This document shows positions 15,905 through 25,061 of a stretch of DNA of 64,000 bases, one piece after another (within the stretch, counting starts at the first letter, position 1; the number at the start of each line of letters is the position of its first letter). A program made the position numbers and the translations under genes. This stretch comes from JALZKA01 sp963734015 (GTDB lineage Bacteria; Actinomycetota; Thermoleophilia; Solirubrobacterales; 70-9): the NCBI GenBank assembly GCA_963734015.1, contig CAVTFG010000002.1:124001-188000 (forward strand). The letters run 5' to 3'. Below the pieces are notes generated by a model that was given only the letters and a program-made list of their open reading frames with translations, made no database searches and was not told the DNA's origin.

Positions 15905-17971
15905 TCAGCCAGACGGTATGCGCCGCAGGGCCGTCGCTCCGCCGCTCTCCACCGCCTCGTAGAGCGCGACGGAGTTCGCGCCGTCGCGAAAGCGCTCCGG
16001 CGGCACCAGCAGAGCCGTGCGCGCGCCGCCGTCGACCGATTCATAGGCCTGGCCGACGGCCGCGATCGTTCCGTTGAGAGCGACCGCCAGGGGCGCGCCG
16101 GGGTCGACCCCTTCGAGCCGGCCCGAGATCAGCGCGGGAAGGAACGCGCCGTCGGAGTCCACTTCCTCGTAGTCCTCGGCCCCGGTCAGGGCGAATGCGG
16201 CGGCAGGGTCAGGCTCGAGTTCGGAAAGCGATGCCGCCCGGCGCCCGATCAGCTCGCCATGCGGCCCCATCTCCCAAACCCCCCTCCAGCCTGCGCCGAA
16301 GACCCGGTCCTGCCGGGCGGCGGCGCGGTCGCGCTGCGCCAGCGCCACGCCGAGGTCGAAAGTGAGCGGCTCCTCGGCGTCCCCCGGAAGGATGCTGAGG
16401 CTTTGGGCCTCCCCCGCCTGCGACGCGGGCCGGCCGTCGACCTCGAACGGGATTTCGACTCCGAGGATGTCCGCGATCGTCGGCAGGACGTCCACGGTCG
16501 TCACCGGGCTTTCGTCCACCTTCCCGCGCTGCTGGCCTGGCGCCTTGACGAACAGCGGCATCGGAGCGACCTCCCCGATGTTGGCCTCCTCGGAGTAGCG
16601 CCGCGAGGAACCGGGCGTGAAGGCAACCCCGTGGTCGGCGAGCACCACCACCAGCGCGTCGTCCCAGGCGCCGGCCGAGCGGAGCCGCTCGATCACGCGG
16701 CCGAGGATCGTGTCTGCGTAGCCGGTCTGGAGCAGATGCGCGCGCTGCGCCTGAAGAGGCGGCCAGCGCTCGTCCTCCGCCCAGATCTCGCCATCCTCGT
16801 CGAACTCCCGCCAGACGTCGCCGCGAACGTAGTCCTGTCCGTTTGGCAGGTACCGCCACGGCACGTGCGGGAGCAGCAGGTGGATGAAGTGGAGCGAGCG
16901 GGGATCGTCGTCAAGGCCCGCGAGGAACGAGGTGATCGCGTCCTGGTCGACGCCCACGTGCACCAGCTCCTCGACCTCATCGGGCGCCTGGTCGCCGAAG
17001 CCCGAAAAGCCCTCGGTCACCGAGGGGAGCCCGGTCGCGAGCGAGGCCGGCAGGAGCAGATGACCGGAGACGACGCTCAGGTCCGAGACCAGGTCCCGCA
17101 TCCGGTCCGTGAACGAGCCGACCTCGGTCTCGCAGAACGACTGGGGACAGAGCCGCGCCGTCCGCTCGTGGACGTTCAGGCGCCGCTCTCCGGCAAACAG
17201 CGTGAACAGATTCTCGGGGTAGTCGGAGGCGAGCGGGTCGAGGTCCGGGTCGGGCCGCCGGCCGGTCAGGATCGCCGGCACCGCATCGTCGGTGTGGTCG
17301 GCGACCGTGGTCGCGTTCCGGTACCAGGTCGCTTCCCGCGCGAGCTCGGCGAACGCCGGGAATCGCCGGCCGTCGATCCGGCCTTCCCCGTCCATCAGCG
17401 ACGAGGTGGCCAGCTCGTCGAAGAGCACAACCACCAGCGGGCTGCGCTCGGAACCGGCCGCGAGCGCATCGGCGTCGTCCTCGGGAAGCACGATCTTCGC
17501 CGCGTCCGAGAAGAACAGGAAGAGCGCCAGGAACACGACCGGCGCCGGCGCCAGGAAGCTCAGCAGCGAGCGCACCTCGGCCGAGCGGGCGTAAGCAGCG
17601 GCGGCGGCGAGCCCGACCACGAGCGCCCCGGCGAGCAGGCCCCCGGCCGCGACGTCGAACAATCCGTCGAGGATCTGCAGGGCGAACATCGCGACGAGCA
17701 GGCCGACGAACAGCAGGTGCAGGTACGCCGCAACCAGCTTCGAGGCCAGCCCCGCGAGCGCCTCGACCGCGAGCAGGGCGAGCGGCGGCACGAGCGTCAG
17801 CGCGACGCTGAAGACGATCACGTCCCCGGCGCCGTTGCCACGGGCGACGAAGAACTCGGCGTTGCCGCCGAGCAAGTCGAGCAGCGGCTGCATCACGGCG
17901 AACGCCCAGAGGACGGCTAGGTGGGCGCCACGCCACCACCAGGGCGGAAGATCGGGCTCTGCGGCGAACAT
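15905..17971 (-). CDS. Membrane-anchored sulfatase-like hydrolase/transferase
   Basis: A 688-residue protein. The first 190 residues carry about five membrane helices (for example VFLALFLFFSDAAKIVL). Then comes an alkaline-phosphatase superfamily domain opening LVVVLFDELATSSLMDGEGR, in which the Asp-Glu pair would bind metal and the following Thr/Ser would be the nucleophile. ALVVVLADHGVAFTPG carries the second metal site. This resembles lipoteichoic-acid synthase or phosphoethanolamine transferase-like proteins rather than true sulfatases, since the CxPxR formylglycine motif is absent. ATG 17971 is chosen; the open frame to 18661 is a shadow. The substrate is unknown; a cell-envelope role is inferred. 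Confidence 0.82.
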   Translation of the reverse strand: MFAAEPDLPPWWWRGAHLAVLWAFAVMQPLLDLLGGNAEFFVARGNGAGDVIVFSVALTLVPPLALLAVEALAGLASKLVAAYLHLLFVGLLVAMFALQILDGLFDVAAGGLLAGALVVGLAAAAAYARSAEVRSLLSFLAPAPVVFLALFLFFSDAAKIVLPEDDADALAAGSERSPLVVVLFDELATSSLMDGEGRIDGRRFPAFAELAREATWYRNATTVADHTDDAVPAILTGRRPDPDLDPLASDYPENLFTLFAGERRLNVHERTARLCPQSFCETEVGSFTDRMRDLVSDLSVVSGHLLLPASLATGLPSVTEGFSGFGDQAPDEVEELVHVGVDQDAITSFLAGLDDDPRSLHFIHLLLPHVPWRYLPNGQDYVRGDVWREFDEDGEIWAEDERWPPLQAQRAHLLQTGYADTILGRVIERLRSAGAWDDALVVVLADHGVAFTPGSSRRYSEEANIGEVAPMPLFVKAPGQQRGKVDESPVTTVDVLPTIADILGVEIPFEVDGRPASQAGEAQSLSILPGDAEEPLTFDLGVALAQRDRAAARQDRVFGAGWRGVWEMGPHGELIGRRAASLSELEPDPAAAFALTGAEDYEEVDSDGAFLPALISGRLEGVDPGAPLAVALNGTIAAVGQAYESVDGGARTALLVPPERFRDGANSVALYEAVESGGATALRRIPSG

Positions 17972-18040
17972 TGAGCCGTTACCCTGACGATCTGTGCGGC
18001 CGGGCAGGGCCGCGCCCCATTCGACGAGAGAGGAAACTCG

Positions 18041-18226
18041 ATGGACCCCGTACTCGCCTACCTGGACCCGGGCACCGGGAGCGTGATCCTGCAGGCGCTG
18101 CTGGGGGGCATCGCCGGCGTGGCCCTGACGCTCAAGCTGTTCGGTCGCCGCATTTTGTCGTTCTTCCGCCGGCGCCCACCCTCCGAGGCGACCCCGCCGG
18201 CCACCCGCGAGAGCGAGGTCAACTGA
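18041..18226 (+). CDS. Small membrane protein, YLDPGTGS type
   Basis: A 61-residue protein with one hydrophobic helix (GSVILQALLGGIAGVALTL) preceded by the striking motif AYLDPGTGS and followed by a basic stretch (KLFGRRILSFFRRR). Short proteins with this motif are often found beside polysaccharide or envelope genes, but their role is not established. It lies 25 bp before the methyltransferase gene on the same strand and divergent from the sulfatase-like gene, so all three are probably one functional module. RBS GAGAGGAAA precedes the ATG. Confidence 0.75.
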   Translation: MDPVLAYLDPGTGSVILQALLGGIAGVALTLKLFGRRILSFFRRRPPSEATPPATRESEVN

Positions 18227-18251
18227 CCCCAGGGCCGGTGTCACGACGACC

Positions 18252-19696
18252 GTGAGCCGGACGACACAGCCGGTCGTCGCCGATCCGGGATCGTTCCGCG
18301 ACCCCGCGAGCCGCGTGTTCGTCGGCCCCGAGGGCGTCTTCCGGGCGCTCAGCGCCACCGGCCTCGAGGACTGGCGGGCGCTGGCGGCGTCCGCCACGTT
18401 CGAGCGCTTCAGCGCCTCGGGCGGCCTGATCGGGACGGAGGAGTGCCGCGCGGCCGACCTGCCGGCGCCGGTCGCGGAGGGCGTCGGCGCCGCGCTCGCC
18501 GACGGCGTCGCGGGCGTCCTGCGCCACGAGCGGGTGCCCTTCGTCTCGTATCCGTACGAGTGGAGCTTCGCGATGCTCCGGGAGGCGGCGCTGCTGCAGC
18601 TCGACTTGATGCTGTCGGCGCTCGACGACGGGTTGATCCTGAAGGACGCCTCGCCGTACAACGTCCAGTGGCGCGGCGCGCGTCCCGTGTTCGTCGACGT
18701 CGGCTCGTTCGAGCGGCTGCGCGAGGGCGAGCCGTGGGCGGGATACAGGCAATTCTGCTCGCTCTATCTGAATCCCCTGCTGCTCCAGGCCTACCGAGGG
18801 ATTCCGTTCCAGGGCGTGCTGCGCGGCTCGATCGACGGAATCTCGCCGGCCGAGGCCGACCGCTACTTCTCGGCCCGCGACCACCTGCGCCGGGGGATCC
18901 TGACCCACGTCCACCTCCACTCCCGGCTCGAGGCGCGAAACGCCGCGCGAGCGGGTGGTGAAGCGCAGCGCGAGGTGCGCGAGGCGGGATTCAGGAGCGA
19001 GCTGATCCGCGCCAACGTGCGCCGGTTGCGGAAGCTCGTGGAGCGGCTCGACTGGAGCCCGGGGTCGTCGGCATGGAGCGGCTACCGCGATGCGAACACG
19101 TACACCGACGACACCGCCCGTGCCAAGGAGGAGTTCGTCGCCGCGGCGGTGCGCTCGGCGGCGCCGGGCCTGGTCTGGGACGTCGGCGCAAACGACGGGG
19201 CGTATTCACGAATCGCGGCGGCGGCAGGCGCGCGCGTCGTCGCCCTCGACAGCGACCACGCCACGGTCGATGCGCTCTACCGTGCGCTCGCCGCCGAGGG
19301 GTCCGAATCGATCCTGCCGCTGGTTGCCGACATGACCGACCCCTCCCCCGGCCTCGGCTGGCGCGGCTCGGAACGGGCGCCGCTCGAGGGACGCGGCCGG
19401 CCGAACCTGGCGCTCTGCCTCGCGGTCGTCCACCACCTGGCAATCACCGGCAACCTGCCACTGCGCGAGGTGGTCGCCTGGATGCGGTCGCTCGACGCCG
19501 TGGTGGTGGTGGAGTTCCCGCCCCGGACCGACCCGATGGTCGCGCGACTCCTCTCCGGCAAGGGGCCCGGACGCGAATCCCGACTACGACCTGGAGACCT
19601 TCGAGGTCGCTCCTGTCCGAACGCTTCTCGATCGGGCGGCGCGAGCAGCTGGCGGGCGACGGCCGCGTGCTCTACGTCGCCACCCCGGCCGCCTAG
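18252..19696 (+). CDS. Two-domain protein: kinase-like N-terminus plus SAM methyltransferase (two frame disruptions)
   Basis: A 480-residue protein when frames are restored. The N-terminal half contains LILKDASPYNVQWRGA (129-143) and PVFVDVGSFE (145-154). Their D-x4-N and later Asp spacing resembles the catalytic loop and metal-binding Asp of phosphotransferase-like kinases. The C-terminal half is a class I methyltransferase with SAM motif VWDVGANDGAYSRIAA (308-323) and LALCLAVVHHLAITGNLPL. Near the end the frame shifts twice, at about 19565-19573 and 19605-19613, each by one extra base, passing through DANPDYDLETFE to LLSERFSIGRREQL. GTG 18252 is the start. Substrate unknown; envelope glycan or protein modification is inference. 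Confidence 0.75.
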
Positions 19697-19703
19697 CCGC
19701 GGA

Positions 19704-20327
19704 TCAGGCGCGGGGAAGCGCGTCCACGCGCCGCACCCACTCGAGCAGCCGCGGAACGTCGTCGGCGGGCTTCAGACAGTCCTCGAGGATGCGATGGAAC
19801 GGCTCGACGTCGTCGGCCGGCGTCTCGACGAGGGCGTATTTGAGGAACGGGAACGCGCAGACGTCCGCGGCGGAGGGCGCCTCCGAGGTCATCAGGTACG
19901 CGTGCGCGGAGAGCATGCCCTCGAATCGGGGAGTGAGGCTCCGCGCCCGGCGGAGCAGCATCTCGATCCGGGCCTGGTCCGGCGCCTGGCCGGCACGCTC
20001 CGCGTCGATCGCGTTCGGCGGTCCCTTCCAGACCTCGTTGAACCAGTCGATGAAGATCCCGACCATCGCGCGCGACGCGGGATGGTCGGGATACAGGGCG
20101 GGTTCCGGAATCAGGCGCTCCAGCCGCTCGACGATCCTCATCGAGTCGGCCACCACCTCGCCCTCGATCTCCGCGACCGGCACCAGTTCCTGCCCGCTGA
20201 GGGCGGCGATGGCGCTGCGGTCGGCCGGGTCGTGGTCGATCCACTCCACCTCGACGCCCTTGATCCCCGCCGCGAGCGCCACCCGCTCGACGTTGGTCGA
20301 GTACGCGATGCGATGGACCCGGATCAC
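19704..20327 (-). CDS. Glutathione S-transferase family protein
   Basis: A 207-residue GST-fold protein. The thioredoxin-like N-terminal domain (IRVHRIAYSTNVERVALAAG, then ELVPVAEIEGEVVADSMRIV) is followed by an all-helical C-terminal domain ending in the conserved APSAADVCAFPFLKYAL. Actinobacteria usually lack glutathione, so the cofactor may differ or the protein may have another thiol role; this is inference. GTG 20327 is the start. It lies downstream of the crotonase gene, separated by a family 2 dispersed repeat, and converges with the methyltransferase gene 7 bp away. Confidence 0.8.
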   Translation of the reverse strand: MIRVHRIAYSTNVERVALAAGIKGVEVEWIDHDPADRSAIAALSGQELVPVAEIEGEVVADSMRIVERLERLIPEPALYPDHPASRAMVGIFIDWFNEVWKGPPNAIDAERAGQAPDQARIEMLLRRARSLTPRFEGMLSAHAYLMTSEAPSAADVCAFPFLKYALVETPADDVEPFHRILEDCLKPADDVPRLLEWVRRVDALPRA

Positions 20328-20337
20328 TTGTTCTGGG

Positions 20338-20391
20338 AGGCGGAGGCCGAAGGCCGAAGCCGACCCCCGGCGTCGTTAAGAGCCGGCTCAT
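20338..20391 (+). repeat. Dispersed mini-ORF element, family 2, copy R2 (diverged)
   Basis: A diverged copy: GGAGGCCGAAGGCCGAAGCC is followed by CCCCCGGCGTCGTTAAGAGCC, compared with GTTGTTGAGCC in the other copies. In the family frame it reads RRRPKAEADPRRR then TAA, keeping the RR-stop ending. The right end (GAGCCGGCTCA) contains the stop codon of the crotonase gene on the opposite strand. Confidence 0.6.
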
Positions 20392-21299
20392 TGGGTGGGC
20401 AGCCCGAAGTCGCCGAACGGCTCGTCACGCTCGCGCACGGCCTCCTTGAAGCCGGCCTCGGCGGCGCGCTGCTGGAACGCGAAGCCCTCCGGCGTGTGGC
20501 GGGCGATGCCGTCGAAGAACGTGCCGAGCACCTGCGTCGCGTGGAGGCCCTGCGCGTACAGCGCCTGGTTCACCAGGAGCTTGTGCATCACCAGCTGGTT
20601 GACCGGCACGCGGGCGATGCGCTCCAGCAGGGCCTCGAAGCGCTCGTCCAGCTCAGCCGCCGGCGCCGCCTCGGTCGCGAGCCCCCACTCCGCGGCCTCG
20701 GTGCCGGTCAGGGAATCGCCCGTGAGGAGCAGCCGCTTGGCGCGCGCCGGCCCGACCCGATGCGCCCAGAGCGCCGTTGTCGGCACCCCCCATACGCGCG
20801 CCGGCGGGTAGCCGATCTTGGCGTTGTCCGCGATCACCAGCAGGTCCGAGCAGAGCGCCATGTCCGTGCCGCCGGCGACGCAGTAGCCGTGGACCTTGCA
20901 CACGGTCGGCTTCTCCGAGTGGAAGAGGCTCATGAACCCGCGCAGGTTCCGCCACATCATCTGGAAATCGGTGACCGGGTCCCACTGGCCGGCGGGGTCG
21001 TGGTTCTTCGCGATCGTCATCGGCTGCGTCGGCGCCCCGTCCGGCGCCTGCGCGTCGCCCGTCTCCTCGGCACCCATCCCCTCGGCGCTCTCCACGAGAT
21101 CGTAACCGCCGCAGAACCCCGAGCCGTTGCCGGCGAGCGCGATCACGTGGACTTCGGGGTCGAGGTTCGCGCGCTCGACGCACGCGGCGAGCTCGCGGGG
21201 CATCTCGAGCGTGATGCCGTTTCCGCGCTCGGGCCGGTCGAGCGTGATGCGTGCGATCCGCCCCTCGGTCTCGTAGGTCAGCGTCCTGCGGTCCGCCAC
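20388..21299 (-). CDS. Enoyl-CoA hydratase/isomerase (crotonase) family protein
   Basis: A 303-residue crotonase-fold protein. Oxyanion-hole segments are VIALAGNGSGFCGGYDLVES and HGYCVAGGTDMALCSDLLV. An insertion of about 50 residues after GYDLVES (GMGAEETGDAQAPDGAPTQP and following) is longer than in typical enoyl-CoA hydratases and is seen in some actinobacterial EchA-type proteins. The usual catalytic Glu pair is not obvious, so the exact reaction (hydration, isomerisation or other) is open. It acts presumably in fatty-acid or aromatic acyl-CoA degradation, like the acyl-CoA dehydrogenase and thiolase nearby. It is divergent from the LigD polymerase gene. Confidence 0.82.
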   Translation of the reverse strand: MADRRTLTYETEGRIARITLDRPERGNGITLEMPRELAACVERANLDPEVHVIALAGNGSGFCGGYDLVESAEGMGAEETGDAQAPDGAPTQPMTIAKNHDPAGQWDPVTDFQMMWRNLRGFMSLFHSEKPTVCKVHGYCVAGGTDMALCSDLLVIADNAKIGYPPARVWGVPTTALWAHRVGPARAKRLLLTGDSLTGTEAAEWGLATEAAPAAELDERFEALLERIARVPVNQLVMHKLLVNQALYAQGLHATQVLGTFFDGIARHTPEGFAFQQRAAEAGFKEAVRERDEPFGDFGLPTQ

Positions 21300-21376
21300 G
21301 GGCGAGAGGCTATGGCTTGCCGTCGGCGCGCGAGATCAGCTCGCGATGAAAAACATGGCTGGCAGCGGTCTGTTGG

Positions 21377-22448
21377 ATGATGCCGGCGATGGCGAGGAAG
21401 CACGCGACGCTCGAGGTCGACGGGCGCGAGGTACGCGTCTCGAGTCCCGACCGCATCATTTTCCCGGCCGACGGCACGCACGGGCGAGGTCACGAAGCTG
21501 CAAATCGCCGAGCACTACGTGGCGGTCGGCGACGGGATCATGCGGGCGCTGCGCGAGCGGCCCACCACCCTCGAGCGGTGGCCGAAGGGCGTGCACGAGG
21601 GAATGACCATCTCAACCCGGGATGGCCACAAGGGCGACGCCTTCTACCAGAAGCGGGTGCCGAAGGGGGCGCCCGAATACGTCGAGACGGCGCGGATCGA
21701 GTTCCCGTCCGGCCGCCACGCCGACGAGGTCTGCCCCACCGAGCTCGCCGTCGTCGCCTGGTGCGCGCACATGGGAACGCTCACCTTCCACCCGTGGCCG
21801 GTTCGGCGGGCCGACGTCGATCATCCCGACGAGCTACGGATCGACCTCGACCCGCAGCCGGGCACCGACTTCGCCGACGCGGTAGAGGTCGCCGGGGAGG
21901 CCAGGGTGCTGCTGGAGGAGCTCGGCCTCACCGGGTTCCCCAAGACTTCAGGGGGGCGTGGCATCCACATCTACGTGCGCATCGAGCCGCGCTGGACGTT
22001 CACCGACGTCAGGCATGCCGCCATCGCGTTCGGCCGCGAGCTCGAACGACGGATGCCGGGTCGGGTAACCACGAAGTGGTGGAAGGAGGAGCGCGGCGAG
22101 CGCGTCTTCGTGGACTACAACCAGAACGCCCGCGACCGCACGATCGCCTCTGCTTACAGCGTCCGCCCGAAGCCCGGTGCCCCGGTATCCGCGCCGTTCG
22201 ATTGGGACGAGCTGAGCGAGGTCCAACCCGAGGACTTCAACGTGGAGACGATGCCGCGCCGCTTTGCCGACGTCGGCGACCGATTCGACAAGATCGACGA
22301 CACACACCACTCGCTCGAGCGCCTGCTGGAGATGTACGAACGCGACGAGGGCGAAGGCGAGGGCGACATGCCGTACCCGCCGGACTACCCGAAGATGCCG
22401 GGCGAGCCGAAGCGCGTTCAGCCAAGCCGCGCGAAGAAGGACTCGTGA
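21377..22448 (+). CDS. LigD-type polymerase (primase-like) domain protein (frame disrupted)
   Basis: A stand-alone LigD polymerase-domain protein, about 356 residues once restored. These archaeo-eukaryotic primase-like enzymes add nucleotides at double-strand breaks in non-homologous end joining. The N-terminus LEVDGREVRVSSPDRIIFPA is followed after one extra base (near 21481-21486) by EVTKLQIAEHYVAVGDGIMRAL. The core has the catalytic pair in RIDLDPQPGTDFADAVEVA, plus TSGGRGIHIYVRI and YNQNARDRTIASAYSVR. No ligase or nuclease domain is fused. It converges with a separate ATP-dependent ligase gene, 12 bp apart. No Ku gene is visible in the window. Confidence 0.85.
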
Positions 22449-22460
22449 GGAGCAGCCCCC

Positions 22461-23417
22461 TTACTGGTCGAGCTGGTCGAAGGTGCAGTCCTTCGGATCC
22501 TTGTCCTCGCGCCAGCGGACGATCTTGGCGCCGTGGCGGATCCGGTCGCCGGATACGTGGTCGAAAGTGACCTCGATGACCAGCTCCGGCCGTAGGCCGA
22601 TCCACTGGAGGTCGCGGTCGGCGGCCCAGCGCGAGGGATCGGCCGATCCCTTCTCGCCGGTCGCGTAGGGCGCGAGGGTCTCGACCAGCTCGCGCTTCTG
22701 CTTGGCGCGCAGACCGGACGTGTGGCCGATCACGCGCAGCTCGCCGCCGTCGTACATCCCCAGGATCAGCGAGCCGACGGTGTTCTCCTCCTTGCCGGGA
22801 CGCCAGCCGACGACCACGCAGTCGGCGGTCCGGACCCGCTTGATCTTGACCATGCCCTTGCGCTCGCCGGGCCGGTAGATCGCGTCGAGCTCCTTGGCGA
22901 TGACGCCCTCGCCGCCCTTCAGCCACGGCTCGGCCTCGGCGGGGTCCTCGGTGAACGGCGTCAGCTCGACGCTGCCCGGGTCCTTCCATGAGCCGAGCTG
23001 CTTCTCGAGCGCGGCACGCCGCTCGCGCATCGGACTCTCCATCACGGACTTACCGCCGGCGGCGAGGACATCGAACGAGCGGAACACGGCCGGCGTCTGC
23101 TCGGCCAGCATCTGCACTCGCGACTCCGCCGGGTGCAGGCGATTCTGTAGCGCATCGAACTCCTCGGTCCCGTCGGCACCGAGGATCACGAGCTCGCCGT
23201 CGAGGATGTACTCGCCGGACGGGAAGACCAGCTCCGGGAAGTAGCGGCGAAGCGGCTTCGCGCCGCGGCTCTGGAGATAGACCTCGTCGCCGTCCACGAA
23301 GGCGAGTGCGCGGAAGCCGTCCCACTTCGGCTCGTAAGCCCAGCCCTCGCCCTCGGGCAGCGCCTTGCGCGAGAGCGCGAGCTGCGGCTGGATCGGGGGC
23401 TTCATCGGGAGGGCCAC
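22461..23417 (-). CDS. ligC: ATP-dependent DNA ligase, LigC type
   Basis: A 318-residue minimal ATP-dependent DNA ligase. The nucleotidyl-transferase lysine is in EPKWDGFRALAFVDGDEVYL (KxDG motif I), followed by GEYILDGELVIL (motif III region) and GEGVIAKELDAIYRPGERKG (motif IV). The C-terminal OB domain includes CVVVGWRPGKEENTVGSLIL. Such ligases act in backup end-joining or base-excision repair in actinobacteria. GTG 23417 with upstream TAGGA is preferred; ATG 23405 is the alternative. It faces the LigD polymerase gene, a pairing that suggests a shared repair role although the two are on opposite strands. Confidence 0.88.
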   Translation of the reverse strand: MALPMKPPIQPQLALSRKALPEGEGWAYEPKWDGFRALAFVDGDEVYLQSRGAKPLRRYFPELVFPSGEYILDGELVILGADGTEEFDALQNRLHPAESRVQMLAEQTPAVFRSFDVLAAGGKSVMESPMRERRAALEKQLGSWKDPGSVELTPFTEDPAEAEPWLKGGEGVIAKELDAIYRPGERKGMVKIKRVRTADCVVVGWRPGKEENTVGSLILGMYDGGELRVIGHTSGLRAKQKRELVETLAPYATGEKGSADPSRWAADRDLQWIGLRPELVIEVTFDHVSGDRIRHGAKIVRWREDKDPKDCTFDQLDQ

Positions 23418-23437
23418 GCCCGCGATCCTACGGGGCG

Positions 23438-24214
23438 CTACCGGGCGGCCGCCTTCATCCGCCGGAGCGCCCGGCGCTCCGCGATCGCCGGATCCACCGT
23501 CGGGAGCTCCTGGCGCAGCGGGATCGGGTGCAGCTCGCGCTCGACCGCCCCCGCCCCTTCGCGCTCGACCCGCACGACCCGCGCGCCCCGGGTCCCCGCG
23601 AACGCCTCCACCGGCCGGGTGCCCTCGAACAGGAGGCCCGCGCCGTCGTCCAGCGCGTATCCGCCCGGCAACTCGCGGCTCGCGATCTCGTCGAGCAGCG
23701 AGGCTCGCCGCTGCGGGTCGCGACCGTGGTGCACCGAGAGGGTCCCCGGGAGCAGCCCGAGGCCGCGCGCCGGCACCGGCCTGCCCGACGAGGCGGTGAT
23801 CCCGAACTCGAACCAGCACATCGCGCCCGCGCTCTGCCCCGCAAGCAGGACGCCCCGCTTCCAGGCCTCGGCGAGGATCCGGTCCAGGCCGTGGGCGCGC
23901 CAGATCGCGATCAGGTTGAGCATCGAGCCGCCCGCGACATAGATCAGATCCTGCTCCAGCAGGTGCTCGCGAAGGTCCACCCGCTCGCGCTCCAATCGGA
24001 ACAGCGAGATGTGCGACGCCTCGCACTCGCGGCCCCCGAGGACGGTGTGGAAGCTGCCGATCCCCTCCTGGGGATCGCCGCTCGCGGTGGGAAGCAGGCA
24101 GACGCGGGGCCGCTCGGCGCCGGTCAGGTCGAGCAGGTGCCGCACGATCGCGAGGTCTCCCGGGCGGGGTCGGAACTCGTGGCCGCCGAGGGCGACGATC
24201 CGGGGGGTCGGCAT
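23438..24214 (-). CDS. Peptidase E-like (S51/class I glutamine amidotransferase fold) protein
   Basis: A 258-residue protein of the peptidase E/cyanophycinase superfamily. The nucleophile elbow reads LLAGQSAGAMCWFEFG with the Ser. Upstream are RPRVCLLPTASGDPQEGI and LEQDLIYVAGGSMLNLIAIW. GYALDDGAGLLF late in the protein matches the family's GLALDDGAAL. Peptidase E cleaves Asp-X dipeptides; activity on other substrates is possible. It lies 3 bp downstream of a paralogue on the same strand and is probably co-translated with it. Confidence 0.85.
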   Translation of the reverse strand: MPTPRIVALGGHEFRPRPGDLAIVRHLLDLTGAERPRVCLLPTASGDPQEGIGSFHTVLGGRECEASHISLFRLERERVDLREHLLEQDLIYVAGGSMLNLIAIWRAHGLDRILAEAWKRGVLLAGQSAGAMCWFEFGITASSGRPVPARGLGLLPGTLSVHHGRDPQRRASLLDEIASRELPGGYALDDGAGLLFEGTRPVEAFAGTRGARVVRVEREGAGAVERELHPIPLRQELPTVDPAIAERRALRRMKAAAR

Positions 24215-24217
24215 CTC

Positions 24218-24967
24218 CTACGCGGCGACCGGCGCCAGCGAGAGGCCTCGCGACGGGTCCGCTTCCCCCAGATAGTCGGCCTCGAGGCGATCCTCGATCA
24301 CGCCGTGCGGACCGCGCCGGAGCGCGTAGCCGGCCTTGTCCGGCCGCGACGAGACCACGCGGTGGAGGCCACGGCCGACGAAATGCAGGGCGGCGCCGTC
24401 GTCGGCCGCGTACCCGGACGGCAAGCCGCGGTCGAGCAGCCGGTGGAACTCCTCTCTCCTTGCCGGCTCGGAGTCGTAGTGAGCGGTGAAGCTCCAGGGG
24501 AGCATCGCCAGGGCGCCGACCACGTCCGGCGCCCCGTAATACGCGGTGAGCGCATGCGAGAACCAGCAGAGCGCCCCGGCGCTCAGCCCGCAGAGGACGA
24601 TCCCTGCCTCCCAAGCCTCGCGCAGGATCGCGTCGATCCCGTGTGCGCGCCAGACGCCGAGCAGGCTCACCAGGCTGCCGCCGCCAACGTAGATCAGGTC
24701 CTGCTCGAGCAGGTGGCGCCGGACGTCGCCGACCCCGCGCCGGCGCTTGAACAGGCCGAGATGGGACGCCTCGGCACGGGCGCCGGCGAACTCGCGGTAG
24801 AAGCGGACCACGTAGTCGTCCGCGTCGCCACTCGCGGTGCCGAGAAAGCAGACCCTGGGCCGCGAGACCCCGGCGAGCGACAGCACGTAGTCGTCGAGCA
24901 GCGGGTTGCCCGCCTCCATCGAGAAGCCGCCACCGCCGAACGCAACGATCTGCCGCCGCACGTCCAT
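24218..24967 (-). CDS. Peptidase E-like protein, tandem paralogue
   Basis: A 249-residue paralogue of the next gene. It keeps QIVAFGGGGFSMEAGNPLLD, RPRVCFLGTASGDADDYV, LEQDLIYVGGGSLVSLLGVW, and the nucleophile elbow VLCGLSAGALCWFSHALTAY. The GFSMEAGNPLLDDYVL opening is the more canonical version of the family. ATG 24967 is chosen because the open frame to 25042 would extend into the divergent oxidase promoter. The two copies share motif order but differ widely elsewhere, so the duplication is old. Both may process Asp-containing peptides. Confidence 0.85.
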   Translation of the reverse strand: MDVRRQIVAFGGGGFSMEAGNPLLDDYVLSLAGVSRPRVCFLGTASGDADDYVVRFYREFAGARAEASHLGLFKRRRGVGDVRRHLLEQDLIYVGGGSLVSLLGVWRAHGIDAILREAWEAGIVLCGLSAGALCWFSHALTAYYGAPDVVGALAMLPWSFTAHYDSEPARREEFHRLLDRGLPSGYAADDGAALHFVGRGLHRVVSSRPDKAGYALRRGPHGVIEDRLEADYLGEADPSRGLSLAPVAA

Positions 24968-25061
24968 ACGGGGAAATGTCGCGCAGGGCGCGCTCGCGGG
25001 CCATGTCCCGCTGTCGAAAGATGCGGGCCGACCGTTCGCCATCGGGAAGGAACCTTGGAAA

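Noticed and set aside
18252..21380. 1042-codon open frame starting with the methyltransferase
   Set aside because: After the frame disruptions near 19570 it continues only as antisense shadow of the GST and crotonase genes; the true C-terminus is in another frame ending at 19696.
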